From: Myxococcales bacterium
GTDB taxonomy: Bacteria; Myxococcota_A; Polyangia; JAHFDS01
NCBI GenBank assembly: GCA_023248855.1
Contig: JAHFDS010000007.1
Location: forward strand, 2,600-47,474
Length of the DNA: 44,875 nt
Direction of reading: 5' to 3'
Shown here: positions 17,799-28,956 of the stretch, piece after piece
Layout: each line of letters starts with the position of its first letter
How positions within the stretch are numbered: the stretch's first letter is position 1
Notes under the pieces: generated by a model
What the model was told of the DNA's origin: nothing
What the model saw: the letters and a program-made list of their open reading frames with translations, nothing else
Database searches by the model: none
Program-made: the position numbers and the translations under genes

Positions 17799-18413
17799 CT
17801 ACTTCTTCTCGGGCTGGTCTTTCTTGTGCGTGATCACCTCGTCGATGAGGCCGTACTCCTTGGCCTCGCTCGCGCCCATGAAGTAGTCACGCTCGGTGTC
17901 CTGGCGGATGCGGTCGATGGTCTGCCCGGTGTGCTTGGTGAGCAGCTCGTTGAGCGTGTCGCGCAGGCGGAGGATCTCTCGCGCGTGGATGTCGATGTCG
18001 GTGGCCTGGCCCGAGAAGCCGCCGAGCGGCTGGTGGATGAGGATGCGCGAGTGCGGCAGCGCAAAGCGCTTGCCCTTGGCGCCGGCCGACAGCAGGAACG
18101 CGCCCATCGACGCGGCCTGACCCATGCAGATGGTCGCGACGTCGCAGCGCACGTACTGCATGGTGTCGTAGATCGCCATGCCCGCCGTGACGAGGCCGCC
18201 CGGCGAGTTGACGTACAGCATGATGTCCTTGTCCGGGTCCTCGGACTCGAGGAACAAGAGCTGGGCGATGACGATGTTCGCGATCTCGTCGCTGACCGGC
18301 GTACCGAGGAAGACGATGCGATCCTTGAGGAGACGGGAGAAGATATCCCAACCGCGCTCACCGCGATGCGTCTGCTCGATCACGGTCGGGATGATGAAGT
18401 TCTGCGCGCGCAT
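17799..18413 (-). CDS. clpP: ATP-dependent Clp protease proteolytic subunit ClpP
   Basis: 204 residues. The serine protease signatures are [19 protein letters not shown] with nucleophile Ser102 and [14 protein letters not shown] with the catalytic His; [13 protein letters not shown] follows. [22 protein letters not shown] is the typical N-terminus. I choose the ATG at 18413 (family start, 8 nt after TAGAGT) over an upstream in-frame ATG at 18449. The assembled tetradecamer works with ClpX encoded 62 bp downstream. It ends KKDQPEKK. Confidence 0.96.
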   Translation of the reverse strand: MRAQNFIIPTVIEQTHRGERGWDIFSRLLKDRIVFLGTPVSDEIANIVIAQLLFLESEDPDKDIMLYVNSPGGLVTAGMAIYDTMQYVRCDVATICMGQAASMGAFLLSAGAKGKRFALPHSRILIHQPLGGFSGQATDIDIHAREILRLRDTLNELLTKHTGQTIDRIRQDTERDYFMGASEAKEYGLIDEVITHKKDQPEKK

Positions 18414-18421
18414 TCGATCAG

Positions 18422-18427
18422 ACTCTA
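18422..18427 (-). promoter_or_regulatory. -10-like TAGAGT upstream of clpP
   Basis: TAGAGT ends 8 nt before the ATG at 18413, implying a clpP transcript start separate from tig. Confidence 0.35.
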
Positions 18428-18513
18428 ACCCCACACCAGACCCGGTCAAGCGCCATCTCCACCGCCCGCTGGAAGCTGTGCGTCGGTGTCGGCAGCGCGC
18501 GCCTTTTTCGTCG

Positions 18514-19830
18514 CTACTCCTGCTTGACCTTGGCCTGCGAGAGCAGGAGGTCTACCGTCTTTTCGTCGCGCAGCTGGCGCCGCACGCCCTCGAGGCGCTT
18601 CTGCTGCAGGAGCTCCGCGCGCATCTTGGAGGCGCTCTGGTTCTTGCGTGCGGCCATCTCGGCCACGCGCTTCTCGAGCTCGGCGTCGGTGATCTTGACG
18701 CCTTCCTGCTCGCTGATGGCGTCGATGAGGAAGCTGGCGCGGACCTCCTGGCGGGCCTCGTCGCGCATCTCCTCGCGGGCGCGTGCCTCGTCGAAGCCGG
18801 TGCGCGGGTCGACGCCCTGCATGGCGAGCTGCATGCGCACGCGCTCGACCATGAAGTCGAGCTGGCGCTCGACCAGCGCCGTGGCGACATCGAACGGGTT
18901 CTGCTCGAGCAGCACGCGCACGAGCTGGCCGCGCAGGTCGCGGTCGATCTCCTTGTTGCGCTCCTCGAGGATCTTGCCGTGGGTCTTGGTGCGGAGCTCC
19001 GCGAGCGTCTCGGCCTCGCCGGTGTCCTTGGCGAAGTCGTCGTCGAGCGGCGGCAGCACCTTCTCCTGCGCCTCGGTGATCGTCACGAGCAGCGTGGCGG
19101 TCTTGCCCGCGAGCTCCTTCTGCGGCCCGTCGTCGGGCATGACCAGCGTCAGCGGGTGCTCCTTGGTGTCGAGCGGCAGGCCCACCAGGGCCGCGGCCAT
19201 GCCCGGCAGCGGCTCGTCGGAGTGACCGTGCTGCTCCTTGAACGCCGGGGAGGCATGCGCGAGGTCGACGCGCAGATCGTCCCGGCCGACCTTCTGCTCG
19301 CCGATGGTGCCGTGGACGTTGATCGTCAGGACATCGGTCCACGCGGTCTCGGTGCGGCCCTCGATCGGGCGCAGCTCCGCAAAGTCCTCGCGCTTGTGCT
19401 CGAGGTAGTGCTCGACGTCCTTGTCCTCGGCCACGGCCTTCTTGCGCGCGAGCGAGAGGCCCTTGTAGTCCTTGGGCACGATCTGGGTCACGACCTCCAC
19501 CCGGGCGGAGAACTTGAACGGGTGGCCCGGCTCGGCCGGATACACGGCGGCCTCGACCACCGGCTCGGCGACCGGCCGCAGGCTCTGCTCGTGCGCCACC
19601 TGCAGGAAGCCCTCGGTCACGAGCTTCTGCTTGACGTCTTCCTTGACCGACGCGCCGAACATGCGCTCGAGGACGGGGCGCGGGACCTTGCCCTTTCGGA
19701 AGCCCCGCACGGTGACCTTGCGGGCCAGGTCACGGTAGGCCTCATCGAGCTTGGCCTTGACGCGCTCGAACGGGATCTCCACGTCGAGCTTCTTCTCGAC
19801 GGAGCTGATGTCTTCGATGGTGACGTTCAT
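18514..19830 (-). CDS. tig: Trigger factor chaperone/peptidyl-prolyl isomerase
   Basis: 438 residues from the ATG at 19830 with GGAG 6 nt upstream. The ribosome-binding domain carries the signature [19 protein letters not shown] (family GFRxGKxP). A divergent FKBP-like PPIase domain follows, then a long helical C-terminal chaperone domain ([16 protein letters not shown] to QAKVKQE). It binds near the ribosomal exit tunnel through the GFRKGK loop. It heads the tig-clpP-clpX cluster; the gap to clpP is 100 bp. Upstream 19831-19971 is the divergent region shared with the kinase. Confidence 0.95.
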   Translation of the reverse strand: MNVTIEDISSVEKKLDVEIPFERVKAKLDEAYRDLARKVTVRGFRKGKVPRPVLERMFGASVKEDVKQKLVTEGFLQVAHEQSLRPVAEPVVEAAVYPAEPGHPFKFSARVEVVTQIVPKDYKGLSLARKKAVAEDKDVEHYLEHKREDFAELRPIEGRTETAWTDVLTINVHGTIGEQKVGRDDLRVDLAHASPAFKEQHGHSDEPLPGMAAALVGLPLDTKEHPLTLVMPDDGPQKELAGKTATLLVTITEAQEKVLPPLDDDFAKDTGEAETLAELRTKTHGKILEERNKEIDRDLRGQLVRVLLEQNPFDVATALVERQLDFMVERVRMQLAMQGVDPRTGFDEARAREEMRDEARQEVRASFLIDAISEQEGVKITDAELEKRVAEMAARKNQSASKMRAELLQQKRLEGVRRQLRDEKTVDLLLSQAKVKQE

Positions 19831-19957
19831 TTGGTGCTCCAGGCTTGCCTGATCTGCGCGCAACCGCGCGGGCGCGATCCTTAGCACGGAACGCGGGCCC
19901 GGGGGCGCTGCCATTCGACCGGTGACTGCCGGGACTAAGGCGCTCGGTCGGTGAAGC

Positions 19958-19963
19958 TACAAT
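19958..19963 (+). promoter_or_regulatory. -10 box TACAAT upstream of the kinase
   Basis: TACAAT ends 8 nt before the ATG at 19972; probable leaderless promoter. Confidence 0.45.
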
Positions 19964-19971
19964 GAGCCGCG

Positions 19972-22710
19972 ATGGCGGGGCCGAGCGACATCGACACCAC
20001 GGACCCTGCGTTCGGGCCCACGCTCCTCGAGTCCGACTCGGGCGCCGACTCAGGGGACGTGCGGCTCGAGGTGGGTACGGTGCTCGGCGGCCGCTACGTC
20101 ATCGCGCGGCGCCTCGGCTCGGGCGGCATGGGCACCGTGTACGCGGCCCAGGACACGCTGGTCGATCAGCGCGTGGCGCTCAAGTTCGTGCGGCGCGACA
20201 TCGCGAGCGACGCCGGCGAGCTCGGCCGCCTGCGCCAGGAGGTCAAGCTCGCGCAGTCGGTCACGAACGAGCACGTCGCCCGCACCTTCACGCTCGAGGA
20301 GCTGGAGGGGCGGCTCTTCATCGTGATGGAGCTGCTCGAGGGGGAGACGCTGGCGGCGCGCATCGCGCGCGGCCCCCTGCCGTTGCCCGAGGCCAGCGCC
20401 ATCGCGCGGTCGCTGTTGGAGGGCCTCGAGGCGGCCCACCGGCGCGGCGTCACGCACCGCGACCTCAAGCCGGCCAACGTGATGCTGTGCGTCGACGGGC
20501 GCGCGGTGCTCATGGACTTCGGGCTCGCGCGCGCACACGGGACGCCCATCGCCGCGCCGGGCAGCCTCGAGGGCGCTGTCGGCGGCAGCCTGACCGCGGT
20601 CGGTGGGACTCCCGGCTACATCGCGCCGGAGGTGCTGCGCGGAGACCCGAGCGGGCCTGCAGCCGATCTCTACGCGATGGGCGCCGTGCTGTTCGAGATG
20701 GTGGTCGGCCGACCGCCCTTTGCGGGCACGACGCCGATGGAGCTTTTCGCCGCCCACATCTCCGAGCCGGCGCCGGACCTGACCCTTCTGCGCCCCGACG
20801 TGGCACCCGCGGTCGCGCAGGCGGTCCGCCGCCTGCTCGACAAGGAGCCCGAGCGTCGCTTCGCGTCCGCATCCGAGACGCTGGCCGCGCTCTCGCCCCG
20901 GGGTCGCGGCCGTCGCGCGCTCGTCGTCACCGGCTCGCTCGCGGCCCTTTTCGCCGTGGCCGCGCTCGGGTGGTGGCGCTGGCCCGCCTCCGAGCCGGAG
21001 CCTCGGGAGCCCGTGGCGCCGAGGCCCGCGCGCGCGGAGGTGGACCTCTCCGTCCCGAACGGCGCCATCGAGGGCCAGGTCATCAGCTGGGGCAGCGGCC
21101 TGGCCGTCGCGGGCGCGGAGCTGATCTTCGCCTCGGGCGGCAAGTCCGTGAGCGTGCGCTCGCGCGCGGATGGCGGGTTCGCGCTCGAGGCCGCCGAGGC
21201 TGGCCCGCTGCGCCTGCAGGTGGTCACTGCCGACGGCTACCTGCCGTATGCGCCGGCCTGGGGCGTCTCGCCGATCGAGGTGGTCTCGCGGCCCCGGACC
21301 CGCCTGCGCGGGCTGGTCCTCTACTTGCGGGCGGCGGTCGATTACGAGGGGCGCGTCGAGGACGAGCAAGGCCGGCCGGCGGCTGGCGCGCAGGTGCGCC
21401 TGCTCGGGACGCGCGCGGGCGAGCAGTCGCTGGTGCCGATCCGGGACCTGTTCGTGGCCGACGGCCAGGGCCGCTTCTCGTTTCGCGCGCCCGATTTCGC
21501 GGTGCTCGAGGCGCGCAGCCCGGGACAGCCGCCTGGCCGTGCGAGCGTCGACCGGCCCGCCCAGCTCTCGCACAGCCTCGTCATTCGCCTGGGGGTGCCG
21601 ATCCTCTCGCCGCGCGCGCGCATCACCGGGCGAGTGACGGACCAGACGGGTGCGCCGCTCGCGCAGGTGGTGGTGTCGGCCGAGCCGCTCGCGCGTGAGG
21701 GGGCCCAGGACGCGGCCGCGCAGACCGAGACCGACGGCGCGGGCCGCTTCGTGCTCGACGAGCTGTCGGGCGAGGCTTACGCGATCGTGGCCTCGCACGC
21801 CGGGCTGTCGCCGGCGGTGGCGCCGCACGTCAAGGTCGGCACGGACCTCCTGCTCGCGCTCGGTGGCGGCTGCGTGCTGCGCGGCCGGGTCGCCGATCAC
21901 TCGGGCATGCCGGTGCCCGCCTTCTCCGTCAAGGTCCTGCGGCGTCTCGGCCCGCTGCGCCTCGAGCCGCTGGTCGGAAAGGCGGTGGCGGACGCGCAGG
22001 GACGCTTCGAGCTGGCCGGGCTGCCGCCGGGCCCCGTGCGGGTCCTGGTCGAGGCCTACGGCTTCGCGCCCGACGATGGCAGCGAGGCGACGCTCGGCCA
22101 GGCTCCCGCCGAGGTCGGCGTGGTGCTGGGACGCGGCGGGAGCCTCGTCGGCAAGGTGGTCAGCGCGCGCGACGGAAAGCCCGTGGCCCTCGCCCGCGTG
22201 TCGACCGGGATGCTGCTCGATCTCTCCACGTCGACCGTTCCCGCTTCGGGCAGCACGATCACGGACGCGCAGGGACGGTTCGAGCTCATCGGACTGCCGG
22301 CCGGTCGCCGCTCGGTCGTCGTCGCCGCCTTCGGGCACCACACCCAGTACGTGACCGGCCTCGACCTCGTCGAGGCGAGGTCCCTCGGCCCGATCGCGGT
22401 GACGCTCGAGCCGGTGCAGGAAGGCGAAGAGCCCACGCTCGAGCTGGCCGGGGTGGGCGCGGTCCTGGAGATCGGCGACGACGCGCTGCTCGTGCAGCGC
22501 GTGCTTGCCGGCGGCGGCGGCGAGGCCGCTGGCCTTCTCGTCGGCGATGGCGTCGTCGCCGTGGACGGCCGGCCGGTGACGTCGCTCGGCTACGAGCCCG
22601 CGCTCGACGCGATCCGCGGGCCGCCGGGCACGCGCGTGCAGCTCCAGATCCGCCGTGCGGGCCGCCCGCTCGAGCTGCCGGTGGAGCGGCGCAAGATCAA
22701 GAGCCGGTAG
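19972..22710 (+). CDS. Ser/Thr protein kinase with CarboxypepD_reg-like repeats and C-terminal PDZ
   Basis: 912 residues. A Hanks-type kinase (about 40-300) has GSGGMGTVY, VALKFVRR (Lys71), THRDLKPANVML, MDFGLARA and GTPGYIAPEVL, so it looks catalytically competent. A single membrane helix lies near residues 313-330 (ALVVTGSLAALFAVAALGWW). The extracytoplasmic part is a series of CarboxypepD_reg-like beta-sandwiches, each with GxVxDxxGxPLxxAxV and DAQGRFEL(A/I)GLP signatures, and ends in a PDZ-like domain (GGEAAGLLVGDGVVAVDGRPV). This fits a transmembrane sensor kinase with a peptide-binding periplasmic end. Ligand unknown. Confidence 0.92.
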   Translation: MAGPSDIDTTDPAFGPTLLESDSGADSGDVRLEVGTVLGGRYVIARRLGSGGMGTVYAAQDTLVDQRVALKFVRRDIASDAGELGRLRQEVKLAQSVTNEHVARTFTLEELEGRLFIVMELLEGETLAARIARGPLPLPEASAIARSLLEGLEAAHRRGVTHRDLKPANVMLCVDGRAVLMDFGLARAHGTPIAAPGSLEGAVGGSLTAVGGTPGYIAPEVLRGDPSGPAADLYAMGAVLFEMVVGRPPFAGTTPMELFAAHISEPAPDLTLLRPDVAPAVAQAVRRLLDKEPERRFASASETLAALSPRGRGRRALVVTGSLAALFAVAALGWWRWPASEPEPREPVAPRPARAEVDLSVPNGAIEGQVISWGSGLAVAGAELIFASGGKSVSVRSRADGGFALEAAEAGPLRLQVVTADGYLPYAPAWGVSPIEVVSRPRTRLRGLVLYLRAAVDYEGRVEDEQGRPAAGAQVRLLGTRAGEQSLVPIRDLFVADGQGRFSFRAPDFAVLEARSPGQPPGRASVDRPAQLSHSLVIRLGVPILSPRARITGRVTDQTGAPLAQVVVSAEPLAREGAQDAAAQTETDGAGRFVLDELSGEAYAIVASHAGLSPAVAPHVKVGTDLLLALGGGCVLRGRVADHSGMPVPAFSVKVLRRLGPLRLEPLVGKAVADAQGRFELAGLPPGPVRVLVEAYGFAPDDGSEATLGQAPAEVGVVLGRGGSLVGKVVSARDGKPVALARVSTGMLLDLSTSTVPASGSTITDAQGRFELIGLPAGRRSVVVAAFGHHTQYVTGLDLVEARSLGPIAVTLEPVQEGEEPTLELAGVGAVLEIGDDALLVQRVLAGGGGEAAGLLVGDGVVAVDGRPVTSLGYEPALDAIRGPPGTRVQLQIRRAGRPLELPVERRKIKSR

Positions 22711-22734
22711 AGGTCGAGCCCTGGGCCCGGGCTT

Positions 22735-23295
22735 TCAGCCCAAAAGGGGCGTCGTCTCGACGGCGCCGTCGAGGGGCTCGCCGTCGACCTCCACGTAGAG
22801 GTGCCCCTCGACGATGGTCACGGTCCACTTCTGGCGGCGCTCCTCGTGGCGCGCGAGCGCGGCGACGAGGCTCGGTTCGATGGTGCGGAGGCGCACGCGA
22901 TCGAGGCCCTTGTGGCTCTTCCTGTGCTCCGCGAGCTGCTCGAGGAGCTCGTTGCGCCGGCGTGGACCGGCGAACACCACCTCGACCTCGGCGCCCGCGT
23001 TCTGCGAGGCCACGCGGCGCAGCTTCTCGAGCTCCGCCGTGCCGCACTCGACCCAGAGCGTGTAGCCACCGCCCGCGGCCTCGATGCACAGGTCCGAGGC
23101 GTCGCCGTCCGACAGGCCCGCGCCGAACGCGAGGCCGTCGCGTCGCAGCAGGCACCACGCGAGCATGCGCAGCACGAGGTGCTCGGCGGTCTCGGACGGG
23201 TGACGCGCGAGCACCACCGTCTCCTCGAGGTGCTGCGCAGCATCGAGGTGCGAGAGCGTGAGGCGGTACTCGTGGCGGGTCGGGCTCAGGGCCAC
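22735..23295 (-). CDS. yaeQ: YaeQ family protein
   Basis: 186 residues from a GTG at 23295, 7 nt after TACCTT. The N-terminus VALSPTRHEYRLTLSHLDAAQ and the motif VVLARHPSETAEHLVLRMLAW match YaeQ, which has a PD-(D/E)XK-like fold; ECGTAELEKLRRVASQNAG continues the match. Its function is poorly known. The upstream open frame belongs to antisense sequence of the glycosyltransferase and is not part of the protein. It converges with the kinase, leaving 24 bp. Confidence 0.88.
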   Translation of the reverse strand: MALSPTRHEYRLTLSHLDAAQHLEETVVLARHPSETAEHLVLRMLAWCLLRRDGLAFGAGLSDGDASDLCIEAAGGGYTLWVECGTAELEKLRRVASQNAGAEVEVVFAGPRRRNELLEQLAEHRKSHKGLDRVRLRTIEPSLVAALARHEERRQKWTVTIVEGHLYVEVDGEPLDGAVETTPLLG

Positions 23296-23302
23296 CGTGC
23301 CG

Positions 23303-23308
23303 AAGGTA
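23303..23308 (-). promoter_or_regulatory. -10-like TACCTT upstream of yaeQ
   Basis: TACCTT ends 7 nt before the GTG at 23295. Confidence 0.35.
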
Positions 23309-23329
23309 GCCCAGGAAAGCCAAAGCGGG

Positions 23330-24538
23330 TCAGCGCTCGCGGAGGGCCGCCGGATCGAGGGGCGTCCGCCCTTTTTCCCGGAGCAGCCGGTCGTAGAGCG
23401 CGTTGATGCGCGCGACCATCGTGGGCAGGCCGAAATTCGCCGCAGCAAACCCGCGTCCCGCCTCGCCGTACCGGGTGCAACGCGCCGGATCCGCGAGCAG
23501 CGCGCGGACCTCGGCCGCGAGCGCCGCCGTGTCGCCCGCACCCACGAGCTCGCCCGACACGCCCGGATGCACCACCTCTGGCGCGCCGTCGAGCGCGAAA
23601 GTCACCACGGGCTTTCCGACCGCCAGCGCCTGGGGGAGCACGCGCGCGATGCCCTCGCGCAACGACGTGTGCACGACCACGTCCATCGCCTGGATCGCTT
23701 CGGGGACCGCCTCGGGCTCGACCGCGCCCGCGAACACCACCCGGTCGCCGAGGCCACGACGCGCGGCGTCGGCCGCGAGCTCGGCGCGGAGCGGGCCGCC
23801 CCCCACGAGGAGGAACCGCACGCGGGCGTCGGTGAGGGCGAGCGCGCTCGCCACGTCCAGGAACTGCGCATGACCCTTGAGCGGGAACAGCCGCGCGACC
23901 TTGCCGACCACGGGCACGTCGGCCGGGATGCCGAGGCGCAGCTTCGCGTCGGCGACGGAGAGCCGTTGGCGCACGCCCAGGAACTGCTCGAGCGCCATGC
24001 CGCTGTAGATGGTGCCGTACTGCTCGGCACGACCCACACCGGCCGCGAGCAGCCCCTCGGTGGTGCGATCGTTGACCGACACCAGCGCGTCCGCGAGGGG
24101 CGCCGTCATGCGCTCGAGCGCCACGTAGAGCGCATTCTTCCAGCGCTCCTGGTACTCGTGAAACACCAGGCTGTGAAACGTGTGCACCACGACCGGCGTG
24201 CCCGCGAGCCGGGCCGCCACCCGGCCGAGGATGCCGGCCTTCGAGGAGTGCGTGTGCACCACGTCATATCTGTCTCTGCGCATAAGTGAGGTCAACCGCA
24301 CCAGGCAGCGCGCGTCGTCGGCCGGTGCGATGGCCCGACACAGCGTTGGCTCGTGGATGAGCGGCAAGCCCGCCGCCCGCGCGCGTGGCACGAGGCTGCC
24401 CTCGGTGCCATCGTCGGCCCCGTAGCACAGCGTGGCCTCGATGCCGGGTGAGCGCATCTGCCCGAGCGCGCTGTAGAGCGTGTTCTCCTGCGCTCCGCCC
24501 AGGATGAGCCGCGTGATGATGTGCAGGACGCGCGTCAC
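23330..24538 (-). CDS. GT4-family glycosyltransferase
   Basis: 402 residues, GT-B fold. The N-terminal half has VLHIITRLILGGAQENTL and VVHTHSSKAGILGRVAA; the C-terminal donor-binding half has VARLFPLKGH, FLLVGGGPLRAEL, VFAGAVEPEAVPE, and the EX7E-type motif in SLREGIARVLPQALAVGKPVV. GT4 enzymes transfer sugars from nucleotide donors with retention, typically in lipopolysaccharide or glycan synthesis. The GTG start overlaps the stop of the upstream methyltransferase (GTGA at 24535-24538), so the two are coupled. No neighbouring glycan cluster is visible, so acceptor and pathway stay open. Confidence 0.9.
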   Translation of the reverse strand: MTRVLHIITRLILGGAQENTLYSALGQMRSPGIEATLCYGADDGTEGSLVPRARAAGLPLIHEPTLCRAIAPADDARCLVRLTSLMRRDRYDVVHTHSSKAGILGRVAARLAGTPVVVHTFHSLVFHEYQERWKNALYVALERMTAPLADALVSVNDRTTEGLLAAGVGRAEQYGTIYSGMALEQFLGVRQRLSVADAKLRLGIPADVPVVGKVARLFPLKGHAQFLDVASALALTDARVRFLLVGGGPLRAELAADAARRGLGDRVVFAGAVEPEAVPEAIQAMDVVVHTSLREGIARVLPQALAVGKPVVTFALDGAPEVVHPGVSGELVGAGDTAALAAEVRALLADPARCTRYGEAGRGFAAANFGLPTMVARINALYDRLLREKGRTPLDPAALRER

Positions 24539-25188
24539 GGCCGCGCGATGGCGAGGTAGTCGCGACCGAGGTCCAAGAGCGCCACCCGCTCGGGGGCGAC
24601 CCCCGCGCCGGCGAAGAGCGCGCGCACGTCCCCCGCGTCGTAAAAGCGCACGAATCCGCGCTCGAAGAAGAAGCGCAGCTTGCGGAGCGGAGTGCGCACC
24701 TCCCAGCGCTTGGGGAAGGTGGCATAGATGCGCCCCTTGCACTGCGCCACCATGCGACCCAGGTGGCGGTCGGGCTCGGTGAGGTAGTCGAAGTAGCCGG
24801 TCGAGACGACGACGTCGAAGCGCTCGACGGACGGGAAGTCGAGGTAGGCGCTCGCGTGGAAGCTGCACCGGGACGCCACCTGCGCGCGGGTCGCCTCCGC
24901 GCGCGCGAGCTCGATCATGGGCGCCGAAACGTCCACACCGACCACGCGCATCGCCCCCCGGGCTGCCAGCGCGAGCGCGTACCGCCCGGGGCCGCAGCCG
25001 ACGTCGAGCACGCTCCACGGACCCGCCTGTGGCGCGAGCGCGCAGATGAGCTCGAAGCGCCGACGGATGACGCGGCGGAACACGTTGTCCACCAGGCGCT
25101 GGTGGAGCGGCTTGCGATCCTCGTAGATGGCGTCGAAGCGCGCCGCTTCGCGCTCGAAGTACGCCTTGACACGCTCCGCAGGCTGCAT
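24535..25188 (-). CDS. Class I SAM-dependent methyltransferase
   Basis: 217 residues from the ATG at 25188, 10 nt after TATGAT. Motif I is VLDVGCGPGRYALALAARG, motif post-I VVGVDVSAPMIELARAEA, and FDVVVSTGYFDYLTEP follows. The N-terminal helix ERVKAYFEREAARFDAIYED is common in methyltransferases of small or lipid substrates. The long upstream frame is antisense to the divergent amidase gene and non-coding. It is coupled to the glycosyltransferase by GTGA overlap, so a shared glycan or lipid pathway is plausible. Confidence 0.88.
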   Translation of the reverse strand: MQPAERVKAYFEREAARFDAIYEDRKPLHQRLVDNVFRRVIRRRFELICALAPQAGPWSVLDVGCGPGRYALALAARGAMRVVGVDVSAPMIELARAEATRAQVASRCSFHASAYLDFPSVERFDVVVSTGYFDYLTEPDRHLGRMVAQCKGRIYATFPKRWEVRTPLRKLRFFFERGFVRFYDAGDVRALFAGAGVAPERVALLDLGRDYLAIARP

Positions 25189-25198
25189 GGGCGCGCAG

Positions 25199-25204
25199 AT
25201 CATA
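25199..25204 (-). promoter_or_regulatory. -10 box TATGAT upstream of the methyltransferase-GT operon
   Basis: A consensus-like TATGAT ends 10 nt before the ATG at 25188. Confidence 0.4.
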
Positions 25205-25247
25205 CCATCACAGACCGCGACCCCTTGCCGCGGGCCCCGTGGGGCCG

Positions 25248-25253
25248 TAGCCT
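25248..25253 (+). promoter_or_regulatory. -10-like TAGCCT upstream of the amidase_3-rph-rdgB operon
   Basis: TAGCCT ends 8 nt before the ATG at 25262. Confidence 0.35.
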
Positions 25254-25261
25254 CGCGAGGC

Positions 25262-26029
25262 ATGGTGGCTGCCTTGGCCGTGTTCACGGTCGTCCTCGAC
25301 GCCGGCCACGGGGGCTCGAACCTCGGCGCCGCGGGCGTCGAGGCGCACGTGCACGAGAAGCACTTGACGCTGGCGGTCACGCGCCTGGTGGAGACGCGGC
25401 TGCGCGCCCGGGGGGTCAAGGTCCTGCTCACGCGCCGCTCCGACACGCTGCTCACGCTACGCGAGCGGGTGCGGCGTGCCAACGCCTGGGCGCCCGATCT
25501 GTTCGTGAGCCTGCACTTCAACGCGTCGCCCGATCGCTCGCAGCGCGGCACCGAGGCCTACGTGCTCGATCCTGCCGGCGCCGCGCTCGAGGTCCATCGC
25601 GCGGGCGCGCGCGCCGCGGACGGCAAGACCGGCGCCGACGCCGAGGCGGCCAAGGTGCAGGCGGAGCACGCGCAGGACCATGCGCGAGCGCTGGCCTGGG
25701 AGGTCGCGCGGGGCATCCAGCGGCGCGTGTGCGGCTCGCTCGCGGAGGCGTCCGGGGTGCCGCGGGCGTCCCTCGACCGTGGCATCCGCGCAGGCGCGCT
25801 CGACGTGTTGCGCGGAGCCAGCGTGCCGGCGGTGCTGGCCGAGCTGGCGTTCATCGATCACCCGGTGGAGGGTCGTGAGATCCTGCGCCCGAAGGTGCAG
25901 GCCGACCTCGCCGAGGCGGTCGCACAGGCCATCGCCGAGGCGTCCGAAAAGGCGCCCCGAGCAGGTGCATTGGACCGAGACCCAGGAGATGCCCAAGTGA
26001 AGCCCAGGATCCCGAAGGGGGCGCGATGA
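25262..26029 (+). CDS. N-acetylmuramoyl-L-alanine amidase (amidase_3)
   Basis: 255 residues. The zinc amidase_3 fold shows [11 protein letters not shown] (first His), EKHLTLAV (Glu), SLHFNASPD (second His) and [11 protein letters not shown] (catalytic Glu). Such enzymes cleave the amide between MurNAc and the stem peptide in cell division or remodelling. The start [15 protein letters not shown] gives only a short hydrophobic N-terminus that merges into the first beta strand, so there is no obvious cleavable signal peptide; export is uncertain. Its stop overlaps the rph start (ATGA), forming a three-gene operon with rph and rdgB. Confidence 0.9.
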   Translation: MVAALAVFTVVLDAGHGGSNLGAAGVEAHVHEKHLTLAVTRLVETRLRARGVKVLLTRRSDTLLTLRERVRRANAWAPDLFVSLHFNASPDRSQRGTEAYVLDPAGAALEVHRAGARAADGKTGADAEAAKVQAEHAQDHARALAWEVARGIQRRVCGSLAEASGVPRASLDRGIRAGALDVLRGASVPAVLAELAFIDHPVEGREILRPKVQADLAEAVAQAIAEASEKAPRAGALDRDPGDAQVKPRIPKGAR

Positions 26030-26745
26030 GCGCCCGTTCCGACGGCCGCGCGTCCGATGCGCTGCGGCCTGTGTCGTTCGAGCTCGGCCTGCAGAAACAC
26101 GCGGAGGGCTCGGTGCTCGTGCGCTTTGGCGAGACGGCGGTCATCTGCGCGGCCTCGGTCGAGGAGCGCGTGCCGCCCTTCCTCATGCCCCCGAGGCCGC
26201 AGCAGCCGACTCGCGGGTGGGTCACCGCCGAGTACGCGATGCTGCCGCGCTCGACCAACACGCGGATCGGGCGCAACCCCGGCGGGCGCGAGAAGGAGAT
26301 CCAGCGCCTGGTCGGTCGCGCGCTCCGCGCCGCGGTGAACCCCGACAAGCTCGGCCCACGCACCATCACCATCGACTGCGACGTCCTGCACGCCGACGGG
26401 GGCACGCGCACGGCGTCCATCACCGGCGGCTTCGTCGCCCTGTGCCTGGCGGTCCGCCGGCTGCGCGCCCAGGGACTGCTCAAGGAGGACCCGATCCTGG
26501 CGCACGTCGCCGCCGTCTCGGTGGGCCTGTGCGGCGGCCGTGCGCTGCTCGACCTCTGTTACGTCGAGGACGCGGCGGCCGCCGTGGACATGAACGTCGT
26601 CATGGCCGAGGGCGACAAGTTCGTCGAGGTCCAGGGCACTGGCGAGCACGGGACGTTCGATCGAGCGGAGCTCGCCGCGCTGACGTCGCTCGCCGCCAGG
26701 GGCTGTGCGCAGCTCATCGAGGCCCAGCGCGCGGCGCTGCGATGA
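26026..26745 (+). CDS. rph: Ribonuclease PH
   Basis: 239 residues, normal RNase PH length. Signatures: [78 protein letters not shown] and [19 protein letters not shown]. The enzyme trims tRNA 3' ends phosphorolytically. Start and stop codons overlap both neighbours (ATGA at 26026 and 26742), consistent with one transcript of amidase, rph and rdgB; the tRNA-Pro that follows would be a substrate type. Confidence 0.97.
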   Translation: MSARSDGRASDALRPVSFELGLQKHAEGSVLVRFGETAVICAASVEERVPPFLMPPRPQQPTRGWVTAEYAMLPRSTNTRIGRNPGGREKEIQRLVGRALRAAVNPDKLGPRTITIDCDVLHADGGTRTASITGGFVALCLAVRRLRAQGLLKEDPILAHVAAVSVGLCGGRALLDLCYVEDAAAAVDMNVVMAEGDKFVEVQGTGEHGTFDRAELAALTSLAARGCAQLIEAQRAALR

Positions 26746-27325
26746 AGCTCGTCGTCGCGAGCCACAACCGGCACAAGCTGGGCGAGCTGCGGCAGATGGC
26801 GGCCGGGCTGCCGCTCGAGCTGGTTCCTCTGGGGGAGATCGCGCCCGGCTTCGAGATCGAAGAGGACGGCGCGACGTTCGAGGACAACGCCAGCAAGAAG
26901 GCCCGCGAGACCGCGGCGCGGACCGGCCTTGCCGCCCTGGCCGACGACAGTGGCCTCGAGGTCGACGCCCTTGGCGGCGAGCCCGGCGTCCGCTCGGCGC
27001 GTTTTTCCGGGATGCCCTGCGACGACGGGCGCAACAACGCCCTCTTGATCGAGCGGCTGGCCAGCGTCCCGGCCGACCGTCGCACCGCGCGGTACGTCGC
27101 GGTGATCGCGCTCGCCCGACCCGGGGGCCCGGTCGAGCTCGCGCGAGGCACCTGCGAGGGACGCATCGCGCGCTCCCCTCGAGGCCAGGGCGGTTTCGGC
27201 TACGACCCCTACTTCACCCTGCCCGACGGCCGCCACATGGCCGAGCTGACACCGGAGGAGAAGAATCGCATCAGCCACCGCGGCGCCGCGTTCGCCGCCG
27301 TCCGCGCGCTCCTCGAGCGGCTGTG

Positions 27326-27329
<4 letters not shown>
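26742..27329 (+). CDS. rdgB: XTP/dITP pyrophosphatase (HAM1/RdgB)
   Basis: 195 residues of the Ham1 family, which removes ITP/XTP from the nucleotide pool. Motifs: [16 protein letters not shown] (substrate-binding SxNxxK), [39 protein letters not shown] (the catalytic DDSG) and GFGYDPYF. It closes the amidase-rph-rdgB operon. Its stop lies 12 nt before the tRNA-Pro gene and 4 nt of its end overlap the integrase frame on the other strand. Confidence 0.96.
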
Positions 27330-28710
<1,381 letters not shown>

Positions 28711-28732
28711 CTCGGGTCTCCTGCCGAATTTC

Positions 28733-28956
28733 TCAGCCGCGGCGCGAGATCAACCGAGGCACCCGCTGCTGCCCCTCGGCAAAGGCACGCACGGCCTTCG
28801 GATCGAAGCGCAGCAACCCGCCCACGCGAAGGTGCGGGAGCAGTCCGGCCCAGCCTGATGGTAGACCCAGGAGCAGCTCGCGCGGAAGTAGCGGGCCACG
28901 TCGCGCGCGTCCCAGAGGGACTCGTCCAGCAGGGCGTCGGTCTTCTGGTCGATCAT
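28733..28956 (-). pseudogene. Excisionase/AlpA-like small DNA-binding protein, frameshifted
   Basis: It starts MIDQKTDALLDESLWDARDV, with a perfect AAGGAG 5 nt upstream. The MerR/AlpA-type helix-turn-helix shows DARDVARYFRASCSWVYHQA, then the frame breaks near 28850. In the next frame it resumes LLPHLRVGGLLRFDPKAVRAF, the typical wing and end of such proteins, and stops at 28733. One lost base in a GGG run explains the break. It lies 22 bp upstream of the integrase in the same direction, a classical xis-int arrangement. Such proteins bias recombination toward excision. Confidence 0.65.

Noticed and set aside
22715-22745. Intrinsic terminator between the kinase and yaeQ
   Set aside because: Only 5-bp overlapping stems (AGCCC/GGGCT) and no U-tract on either strand; not strong enough to call.
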